Shown piece by piece: positions 1 through 5,296 of a stretch of 12,994 bases of DNA; position 1 is the first letter of the stretch, and each line of letters begins with the position of its first letter. The notes beneath the pieces were generated by a model, which did no database searches, was not told the DNA's origin, and saw only the letters and a program-made list of their open reading frames with translations. Source of the stretch: Terriglobia bacterium (GTDB taxonomy: Bacteria > Acidobacteriota > Terriglobia > UBA7540). The stretch covers positions 1-12,994 of the forward strand of contig JALHUF010000277.1 in the NCBI GenBank assembly GCA_022866195.1, in the 5' to 3' direction. The translations under genes and the position numbers were made by a program.

Positions 1-1
1 C

Positions 2-820
2 GTCGTCTGGATACCCTACGACGGCGTGGGCAAGGCCGACCGCATCGGGCTGAACTTCACCGAAGTGGGCATCGGTGTGCGTGCCAGCGTCACCATGTAC
101 GATCGCGGGCACTCCGCCGCATCGCACATCCAGCCGGGCGAGGTGAACTGGAAGAAGATCTTCTCCGAGCGCGGCGTGCGCTGGTTTCACACCGGCGGCA
201 TCTGCACGGCGCTCAGCGATTCCAGCGCCGCCGTGGTCAAGGAAGCCATGGAGGCCGCGCATGCGGCGGGGACGGTGGTCTGTTATGACCTGAACTTCCG
301 CAGCAAACTCTGGTCAAGCGAAAAGGCGATTGCGGTCACCCAGGGACTGGCGCCCTGCATCGACGTGCTCATCGGCAACGAAGAGGACTTCCAGAAGGTG
401 CTGGGGTTCAAAGTCGAGGGCGTGGACGAATCACTCAAGAAGCTGCCAGTCGAGGGTTACAAGAAGATGGTGGCACAGGTGGTGGCGAAACACCCGCACA
501 TTCAGGCCGTGGGGACGACCTTGCGCGAGGTCGTCAGCGGCTTGGTGAACAACTGGTCCGCCATTCTCTATTATGACAGGGAGTTCTACCAGTCCAACCG
601 CTACGAGGGTCTGGAGGTCGAGGATCGAGTCGGCGGCGGTGATGGCTTCTGTAGCGGAGTTATCTACGCGTTTTTGCAGGGCCTGTCAGCCCAGGAAGCC
701 GTGAATCTGGGGGCCGCCAACGGTGCTCTGCTTCAGAGCACGCGCGGCGATACCAGCATGGTCACTCTGGAGGAAGTTAAGCACGTGATGAAAGGCGGCT
801 CGGCACGAATCAAGCGATAG
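2..820 (+). CDS. kdgK: 2-keto-3-deoxygluconate kinase-like PfkB sugar kinase, 5' truncated by window edge
   Basis: The reading frame is open from the first complete codon, so the gene begins upstream; the GTG at 26 is internal. The 272 visible residues are most of a PfkB-family kinase, whose members usually have 310-370. The ATP-site signature of the family is seen as DRVGGGDGF, a variant of DTxGAGDxF. Its second Asp (codon 641-643) is the expected catalytic base for phosphoryl transfer from ATP to the sugar hydroxyl. The segment around IPYDGVGKADRIGLNFTEVG resembles the substrate-lid region of KDG kinases. The expected reaction is 2-dehydro-3-deoxy-D-gluconate to its 6-phosphate (KDPG), in the cytoplasm, feeding KDPG aldolase. 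The family call is solid. The KDG substrate is inferred from overall resemblance, and a related sugar kinase remains possible. The gene ends in TAG followed by CGGCG, a context echoed at other gene ends here. Confidence 0.8.
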   Translation, partial: VVWIPYDGVGKADRIGLNFTEVGIGVRASVTMYDRGHSAASHIQPGEVNWKKIFSERGVRWFHTGGICTALSDSSAAVVKEAMEAAHAAGTVVCYDLNFRSKLWSSEKAIAVTQGLAPCIDVLIGNEEDFQKVLGFKVEGVDESLKKLPVEGYKKMVAQVVAKHPHIQAVGTTLREVVSGLVNNWSAILYYDREFYQSNRYEGLEVEDRVGGGDGFCSGVIYAFLQGLSAQEAVNLGAANGALLQSTRGDTSMVTLEEVKHVMKGGSARIKR

Positions 821-934
821 CGGCGTTTGAATGCGGGAGGGTTGTCACGGCAAAGTTTTCGCAGACCGCCAAACGAATTCTTCCCTTCCCTGCCACTCAG
901 GAAAGCTCACCAATTCATTTTGGAGAATTTCACC

Positions 935-2962
935 ATGAAATCCATTATTCGACTGGGACTGATTTTGGGCGTGCTTGCCGCCAGCAACGTGGCGCATGCC
1001 AAACGCCCCATCACGTTTGAAGATTTGGCAAAGATCCAAAGGATTTCCGAGTCGCAGGTTTCGCCCGACGGCCGCTGGATCGCCTACGTCCAGGGCACGG
1101 TGGACCTGGAGGCCAACAAGACTGCCCGCCACATCTGGCTGATTCCCACCGAAGGCGGCGAACCTCGCCAGCTCACCCGCGGCGAAGGTTCCCACACTCG
1201 CCCGCGCTGGTGCCCGCACGGTCGGGAACTGGCGTTCATCTCGACGCGGGACGGCAAGTCGCAGGTGTGGGTCATTCCCGTCAACGGTGGCGAAGCCCGC
1301 CAGCTCACTTCGCTTTCCACCGAGGCCGAGGGCGTAGTGTGGGCGAAGAACAGCGACAATCTGCTCTTCACGTCCAAGGTCTTTCCGGACTGCGCCGACG
1401 ACGAGTGCAGCGCCAAGCGCCTGGAAGAGCGCGCTAAAAGCAAAGTGAAGGCGCAGATTATCGATGAGCTTCTGTTTCGCCATTGGGACGAGTACCGCGA
1501 CGGCAGGTACACGCACCTCTTCCTTGTTTCCGCTCAGGGCGGCAAGCCGCGCGACCTGACACCCGGCGTCGCAGTCGATTCTCCCACTTGGTTTCTGGGC
1601 GCGCCGGATGGTTACGCAATTTCTCCTGACGGCACGGAGGTCTGCTTCACCTCAAACCGTACCGGACGCGCTGCCTGGAGCACCAACAACGATCTCTACC
1701 TTGTCCCCGCTGCGGGCGGAGAAGCCAGGAACATCACCAAGGACAACTTGGGCTCTGACGCGGCGCCGCAGTATTCGCCCGACGGCCGCTACATCGCTTA
1801 CACCTCGCAGGCGCGCGACGGCTACGAATCCGATCTCCTGCGCTTGCGGGTCTACGATCGCCAAACCGGACAGGTGAAAGAGCTTACCCCGGGCTTCGAT
1901 CAGTGGGTAGACAGCTTCATGTGGGCGCCGGATTCCGACACCATCTACTTCACCGCTCCCGAACGCGGCCAGGAGCCGGTTTTTCAGACGCGCGTGAGCG
2001 CGCCGAAAGTGGAAAAGGTTCTGGGCGGGTCGAACAGCGACCTCCAGGTGATTCCGGGAGGCCGCGGGTTCGTCTGCACGCGCTCCAGCCTGACCCAGCC
2101 CGCAGAGGTTTACCGCCTGCTCCTGCCCAACGGCGTGCCCATGCAGGTGACGCACGCCAACGACGCGCTGCTGGCCGAATTCGACCTGAATCCGGCCGAA
2201 TCCGTGACCACCAAAGGCGCGCTGGGAGCGCAAATCCACAGCTTGCTCGTCAAGCCGCCGGGATTCGACCCCAACAAGAAATATCCCGGCTTGATGCTCA
2301 TTCACGGCGGACCGCAAGGCGCCTGGGACGACGTCTGGGGCTACCGCTGGAACGCGCAGATGTTTGCCGCGCACGGCTACGTCGTGTTGATGACCAACTT
2401 TCACGGCTCCACGGGCTACGGCCAGAAATTTGTCGAGCAGATTTCCGGCGATTGGGGTGGCGCCTGCTACGAGGATTTGCTGGCCGCGACCGATTACCTG
2501 GAGTCCCTGCCCTACGTGGACAAAACCCGCATGGGCGCGGCCGGCGCTTCTTTCGGCGGATTCATGATCAATTGGATTGCCGGCCACACCAACCGCTTCA
2601 AGGCTCTGGTCTCCCACGACGGTGTCTACGATAACCGCAGCATGTACGGCGAAACCGAGGAACTCTGGTTCCCCGAATGGGAGTTCAAGGCCCCGCCCTG
2701 GGAAAAGCCCGAGCTGCACGAAAAGTGGTCGCCCTCGAATTTCGTGCAGAACATCAAGACCCCCATGCTCGTCGTGGAAGGCGAACTGGACTATCGCGTG
2801 CCGGTCGGCCAGGCTTTCCAGCTCTTCACGGCACTGCAACGCCGCGGCGTGCCCTCGCGCCTGCTCTACTTCCCTGACGAAGGCCATTGGGTGAACAAAC
2901 CCCAGAACAGCCGGCTGTGGTACAAGACGGTGCTGGGGTGGCTGGACAAGTACTTGAAGTAG
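935..2962 (+). CDS. Secreted S9 family peptidase (prolyl oligopeptidase type, DPP5-like)
   Basis: This is a 675-residue serine peptidase predicted to act outside the cytoplasm, removing dipeptides or short peptides from oligopeptides. The start chosen is the ATG at 935: GGAG lies at 922-925 and the first 22 residues form a signal peptide (MKSIIRL, a hydrophobic core, then AHA). A TTG at 827 would put 36 extra residues before that signal. The N-terminal part carries repeated beta-propeller motifs (SPDGRWIAY, SPDGTEVCF, SPDGRYIAY). The C-terminal alpha/beta-hydrolase domain starts near the HGGPQGAWDD oxyanion segment. The catalytic triad is seen as Ser539 in GASFGG, Asp619 in GELDYR and His651 in DEGHWVNKPQNS. 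The last motif is typical of DPP5 and acylaminoacyl-peptidase types (S9C). The length matches that group. It follows the kinase by about 114 bp, and its stop codon touches the heptamer repeat array. Confidence 0.92.
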   Translation: MKSIIRLGLILGVLAASNVAHAKRPITFEDLAKIQRISESQVSPDGRWIAYVQGTVDLEANKTARHIWLIPTEGGEPRQLTRGEGSHTRPRWCPHGRELAFISTRDGKSQVWVIPVNGGEARQLTSLSTEAEGVVWAKNSDNLLFTSKVFPDCADDECSAKRLEERAKSKVKAQIIDELLFRHWDEYRDGRYTHLFLVSAQGGKPRDLTPGVAVDSPTWFLGAPDGYAISPDGTEVCFTSNRTGRAAWSTNNDLYLVPAAGGEARNITKDNLGSDAAPQYSPDGRYIAYTSQARDGYESDLLRLRVYDRQTGQVKELTPGFDQWVDSFMWAPDSDTIYFTAPERGQEPVFQTRVSAPKVEKVLGGSNSDLQVIPGGRGFVCTRSSLTQPAEVYRLLLPNGVPMQVTHANDALLAEFDLNPAESVTTKGALGAQIHSLLVKPPGFDPNKKYPGLMLIHGGPQGAWDDVWGYRWNAQMFAAHGYVVLMTNFHGSTGYGQKFVEQISGDWGGACYEDLLAATDYLESLPYVDKTRMGAAGASFGGFMINWIAGHTNRFKALVSHDGVYDNRSMYGETEELWFPEWEFKAPPWEKPELHEKWSPSNFVQNIKTPMLVVEGELDYRVPVGQAFQLFTALQRRGVPSRLLYFPDEGHWVNKPQNSRLWYKTVLGWLDKYLK

Positions 2963-3002
2963 TCGGCAGTCAGCAGTCGGCAGTCAGCAGTTGGCAGTCG
3001 GC
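2961..3002 (+). repeat. Left heptanucleotide tandem array (six AGTCRGC-type units)
   Basis: Six head-to-tail 7-bp units start at 2961, 2968, 2975, 2982, 2989 and 2996: AGTCGGC, AGTCAGC, AGTCGGC, AGTCAGC, AGTTGGC, AGTCGGC. The array starts inside the TAG stop of the S9 peptidase gene. Bases 2961-2986 are an exact inverted match of 3416-3441. Confidence 0.93.
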
Positions 3003-3032
3003 AGTGAGAGCGGCAGCCCTGCGGTTCATGGC

Positions 3033-3048
3033 CCCTTCCAGCGAAGGG
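3033..3048 (+). promoter_or_regulatory. Hairpin overlapping the ribosome binding site of the S23 gene
   Basis: CCCTTC (3033-3038), a CAGC loop and GAAGGG (3043-3048) form a perfect 6-bp stem. The right arm contains the upstream part of the purine-rich ribosome binding region (GGGAGAAGGA, 3046-3055) of the gene starting at 3056. Folding could limit translation. It could also be chance in GC-rich DNA. Confidence 0.4.
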
Positions 3049-3055
3049 AGAAGGA

Positions 3056-3418
3056 ATGCAGCACTTCACCGAACTTAAGGTATGGCAGAGAAGCCACGTG
3101 CTGGTTCTAAACCTCTATCGACTCACATCACGGTTTCCGGCGGATGAGCGGTTTGGTTTGACCTCCCAACTCCGCCGTGCCGCGGCATCCGTTCCAACCA
3201 ACATAGCAGAGGGCGCCAAGCGCCAGGGGAAGCAAGACTACGCGCGCTTCCTCAATATTGCCCAGGGATCTCTTGCAGAAACGGAATACCTTGTTATGCT
3301 GAGCCGGGACCTGGGATATCTGGCTCCCGAAAAAGCTGAGGAGCCGCTCTCCGAGGTATCTGAGATTGCCGGGATGTTACACGCCCTGCGCCGAAAGGTG
3401 GAAGGCAGCAGCTCTTGA
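3056..3418 (+). CDS. Four-helix-bundle protein (S23/23S rRNA intervening-sequence protein family)
   Basis: This 120-residue protein has the hallmarks of the S23/IVP family (TIGR02436-type): FTELKVWQ near the N-terminus, FPADERFGLTSQLRRAA around residues 28-44, SVPTNIAEGAKR, and a FLNIAQGSLAETEYL helix. The family is usually 115-125 residues, so this copy looks intact. Members occur inside intervening sequences of some 23S rRNA genes and, more widely, as isolated genes. They fold as a four-helix bundle (and form a pentamer where solved), and their biochemical role is unsettled. The ATG at 3056 is preceded by a strong purine-rich ribosome binding site. The TGA (3416-3418) forms the first bases of the right inverted repeat. 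It lies between the S9 peptidase and the aminotransferase, with no apparent functional link to either, which suggests an inserted unit. Confidence 0.9.
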   Translation: MQHFTELKVWQRSHVLVLNLYRLTSRFPADERFGLTSQLRRAAASVPTNIAEGAKRQGKQDYARFLNIAQGSLAETEYLVMLSRDLGYLAPEKAEEPLSEVSEIAGMLHALRRKVEGSSS

Positions 3419-3448
3419 CTGCCGACTGCTGACTGCCGACTGCCAACT
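3414..3448 (-). repeat. Right heptanucleotide array, inverted relative to the left array
   Basis: Read on the minus strand from 3448, the units are AGTTGGC, AGTCGGC, AGTCAGC, AGTCGGC and a decayed AGTCAAG. The order matches the left array exactly over 26 bp (3441-3416). The array overlaps the TGA stop of the S23 gene and ends 23 bp before the aminotransferase ribosome binding site. Confidence 0.92.
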
Positions 3449-3483
3449 TGCTACGCATCGCACGTTGATCGAGGAGTCCAAAA

Positions 3484-4773
3484 ATGACCAAGGACGAAAT
3501 CCTTCAGAAGCATCAAGCCTATTTGTGGAAGTGCGTGACGACGTACTACAAAGACCCGCTGGTGATTGACCGCGCCAAGGGGCAGTACGTTTACGACCTC
3601 GAGGGCCGGCAATATCTGGACTTTCTCGGGGGCATCGTGACCATCAGCGTCGGCCACGCGAACGAGAAGGTGACGGCCAAGCTCAAGGCGCAGATTGATC
3701 GCGTCCAGCACACCTCGACGCTCTTCCCCACCGAAGCCATCGTCGCCCTGGCGGAGAAGGTGGCCCAGATTGCGCCCGGCCAACTCAAGAAGTGCTACTT
3801 CACCAACAGCGGCACGGAAGCCAACGAAGTCGCGGTGCTCGCCGCGCGCATCTACACGGGCAACTACGAGATGGTCACGCTGCGCCACGGCTACAGCGGC
3901 CACTCGCAGCTCACCAAGTCCATGACCGGCCTGCACACCTGGCGCAAGGCCGGAGTGATTCCTTACGGCGTCGTGCACGCGCCGGGGCCGTATTGCTACC
4001 GCTGCCCGTACGGGCTGACATATCCGACCTGCGAGCTCCACTGCGCCAAAGACATCGAGGAAGTCATCAAGACGTCAACCTGCGGCGCCATCGCCGGCAT
4101 GCTCGCGGAGACCATTCAGGGCCTGGGCGGCTTCATTGTTCCCCCGCCGGGCTACTTCAAGATTGTTGCCAACATTGTGCGCAACTACGGCGGGCTATTT
4201 ATTGCCGACGAGGTACAAACCGCCTGGGGACGTACGGGCAAGAAGTGGTGGGGGATCGAACACTGGGAAGTCGAACCAGACATCATCACCTCCGCCAAGA
4301 GCATGGCCAACGGCTTCCCCATCGGGTTGACCCTCACGCGCCCCGAAATCGCCGACGCGTACAAGGGTCTGACGATTTCCACCTTCGGCGGCAATCCCAT
4401 GGCCTGCGTCGCCGCCAAGGCCACCATCGACCTGATCGAAGAAGAGCGCTTGATAGACAATGCACACGAAATGGGCAACCACTTCCGGCAAGGCCTGGGA
4501 GCGCTGAAGGAAAAGCACGCCATCGTCGGCGACGTGCGCGGCATGGGATTGATGCAGGGCCTCGAGCTGGTGAAAGACCGGAAGACCAAGGAGCCGGGGA
4601 CCGACCTTGCCGGGCGTTTCATGGAACGCACACGCGCCCACGGCCTGATCGTCGGCCGCGGCGGCCTCTACGCCAACGTCATCCGCATGTCGCCGCCACT
4701 CAATATTGGGATGGCCGATATCGACGCGGCGCTCGCCATAATCGACAAGAGCTTGGCGGAAACGACAGCGTAG
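3484..4773 (+). CDS. Class III PLP-dependent aminotransferase (AGXT2-like)
   Basis: This 429-residue fold-type I aminotransferase transfers an amino group between an amino acid or omega-amino acid and an oxo-acid in the cytoplasm. The ATG at 3484 has GAGGAG 7 bp upstream. The phosphate-cradle motif NSGTEAN lies near residues 108-114. Asp242 in IADEVQTAWGRTG should contact the pyridine nitrogen, and Lys272 in TSAKSMANGFP should form the Schiff base. The closest family by eye is alanine-glyoxylate/beta-aminoisobutyrate aminotransferase 2, known in bacteria as generic 'aspartate aminotransferase family' proteins; the exact substrate cannot be read from the sequence. Two oddities stand out. LAETIQGLGG replaces the usual AEPIQG, and there are four closely spaced cysteines (171, 174, 183, 187). 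The TAG stop lies in a GTAG REP-like head. Confidence 0.9.
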   Translation: MTKDEILQKHQAYLWKCVTTYYKDPLVIDRAKGQYVYDLEGRQYLDFLGGIVTISVGHANEKVTAKLKAQIDRVQHTSTLFPTEAIVALAEKVAQIAPGQLKKCYFTNSGTEANEVAVLAARIYTGNYEMVTLRHGYSGHSQLTKSMTGLHTWRKAGVIPYGVVHAPGPYCYRCPYGLTYPTCELHCAKDIEEVIKTSTCGAIAGMLAETIQGLGGFIVPPPGYFKIVANIVRNYGGLFIADEVQTAWGRTGKKWWGIEHWEVEPDIITSAKSMANGFPIGLTLTRPEIADAYKGLTISTFGGNPMACVAAKATIDLIEEERLIDNAHEMGNHFRQGLGALKEKHAIVGDVRGMGLMQGLELVKDRKTKEPGTDLAGRFMERTRAHGLIVGRGGLYANVIRMSPPLNIGMADIDAALAIIDKSLAETTA

Positions 4774-4785
4774 CGGCGGCCTTTA
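4770..4785 (+). repeat. REP-like head fragment at the aminotransferase stop codon
   Basis: GTAGCGGCGGCCTTTA differs by one base from GTAGCGGCGGCCCTTA at 5125-5140, the left end of a complete REP-like pair. Here the pairing arm is missing, so it looks like a solo or decayed half. The TAG of this head is the stop codon of the aminotransferase (4771-4773). Confidence 0.55.
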
Positions 4786-4816
4786 GAGTCTGTGTGAAAA
4801 CTGGGTTTCTTGAGCT

Positions 4817-4888
4817 GTAGCGCCGCTCTGTGAGCGGCGAAATCATTGATAATCAACGCCGGCGGTCATCGACCGCCGCTCCAGCTAC
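4817..4888. repeat. BIME-like pair of hairpins capped by GTAG and CTAC (unit A)
   Basis: The unit has GTAG (4817-4820), then an 8-bp stem with a TGT loop (4821-4828/4832-4839), a spacer, a second 8-bp stem with an ATC loop (4860-4867/4871-4878), and CTAC (4885-4888). Two inverted hairpins with a GTAG head match the layout of REP elements arranged as BIMEs. The right hairpin lies inside the 3' end of the hicB-like gene. Confidence 0.7.
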
Positions 4889-5068
4889 AGGAACGGGCAG
4901 GCCGTCTGCGATGAGGCTTGCGACGTAAAGCTGGATCGCCTCGCGGATGTTCTGAATCCCTTCTTCGATGCCCTCGCTTTGGGTATGGCAACCCGGCAGC
5001 ACCGGGCAAAAGACGTGGTAACCGCCCTCATCCTCTTTTTCGAAAATCACCGTAAACCGGTGAGCCAC
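4853..5068 (-). CDS. HicB-like antitoxin domain protein, apparently without HicA
   Basis: This 71-residue protein resembles the HicB N-terminal fold: FTVIFEKEDEGGYHVFCPVLPGCHTQ, then a helix IQNIREAIQLYVASL and GLPVPV. HicB antitoxins bind and neutralise the HicA mRNA interferase. The GTG start (5068-5066) is the first in frame after a stop (5074-5072) and has GAGGG 7 bases upstream. There is no C-terminal helix-turn-helix or ribbon-helix-helix, as in the short HicB-only proteins. No HicA-like ORF lies on either side; the upstream DNA is REP-like repeats and then the oppositely oriented M28 gene. The last codons (VAGAAVDDRRR and stop) are encoded by or directly abut a REP-like hairpin, so the tail may be repeat-derived. 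It may be a solitary HicB-domain protein rather than a working antitoxin. Confidence 0.78.
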   Translation of the reverse strand: MAHRFTVIFEKEDEGGYHVFCPVLPGCHTQSEGIEEGIQNIREAIQLYVASLIADGLPVPVAGAAVDDRRR

Positions 5069-5124
5069 AGGTCAGCCCTCATTGTGTTATTCTAACGCGC
5101 TTTGTTGGCCGCGACACGGCGAAA

Positions 5125-5194
5125 GTAGCGGCGGCCCTTAGGCTGCCACCTGCCCGCCTGACCTGTCCCGATTTGCCGGGAAGGCGGGCGCTAC
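5125..5194. repeat. BIME-like pair of hairpins capped by GTAG and CTAC (unit B)
   Basis: GTAG (5125-5128) is followed by GGCGGCC (5130-5136) facing GGCTGCC (5141-5147), with one G-T pair and a CTTA loop. A larger hairpin follows: GCCCGCCT (5153-5160) with AGGCGGGC (5182-5189), and inside it TCCCG (5166-5170) with CGGGA (5177-5181). CTAC (5191-5194) closes the unit. Confidence 0.65.
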
Positions 5195-5201
5195 GGCACC
5201 G

Positions 5202-5249
5202 GTAGGGGCGGCCTCTGGCCGCCCGCGGGAGGGCAGAGCCCTCCCCTAC
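5202..5249. repeat. BIME-like pair of hairpins capped by GTAG and CTAC (unit C)
   Basis: GTAG (5202-5205) is followed by an 8-bp stem (5206-5213/5217-5224, loop TCT), a second 8-bp stem (5227-5234/5238-5245, loop AGA) and CTAC (5246-5249). It lies 7 bp after unit B. The stem sequences differ but the architecture is the same. Confidence 0.72.
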
Positions 5250-5254
5250 CCAAC

Positions 5255-5274
5255 CGGCGATGCGGACATCGCCG
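5255..5274. repeat. Single hairpin adjoining the REP-like cluster
   Basis: CGGCGATG (5255-5262), loop CGGA, and CATCGCCG (5267-5274) give a perfect 8-bp stem. It lies 23 bp before the M28 start codon and just upstream of its ribosome binding site. It lacks GTAG/CTAC caps, so it may be a decayed member or a leader structure of the M28 mRNA. Confidence 0.55.
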
Positions 5275-5296
5275 CCACAGTTCCACGGGAGGTCTT

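Larger units (their letters stand above)
2961..3448. other. Putative IVS-like element: S23 gene between inverted heptamer arrays
   Basis: The unit is a four-helix-bundle gene enclosed by two facing arrays of the same heptamer. The perfect inverted match is 26 bp (2961-2986 with 3416-3441). An alternative register pairs 17 bp (2989-3005 with 3432-3448). A transcript could form a long terminal stem with the coding region in the loop. Known 23S rRNA intervening sequences also have terminal inverted repeats around an S23 ORF; that this is a related mobile or repeat-associated unit is inference. GTAG (2959-2962) and CTAC (3451-3454) lie at its outer edges. No convincing target-site duplication is visible. 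Confidence 0.55.

Noticed and set aside
827..934. TTG start extending the S9 peptidase by 36 residues
   Set aside because: The extension would precede a clear signal peptide that starts at the ATG at 935, which also has its own ribosome binding site.
1652..2887. 411-codon open frame antisense to the S9 peptidase
   Set aside because: The S9 gene on the plus strand has a full family-consistent sequence with catalytic triad. The antisense frame stays open because of GC-rich codon structure and shows no recognisable domain.
2961..3448. CRISPR array
   Set aside because: The repeats are 7 bp with no spacers and the two arrays are inverted around a protein gene; no cas genes are present.
3792..4820. 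342-codon open frame overlapping the aminotransferase in another plus-strand frame
   Set aside because: The composition is Arg/His-rich without domain features. The aminotransferase frame has all PLP motifs.
4821..4839. Intrinsic terminator of the aminotransferase gene
   Set aside because: The hairpin is strong but is followed by AAATCATTG without a T-run; it is better explained as the left arm of a REP-like pair.
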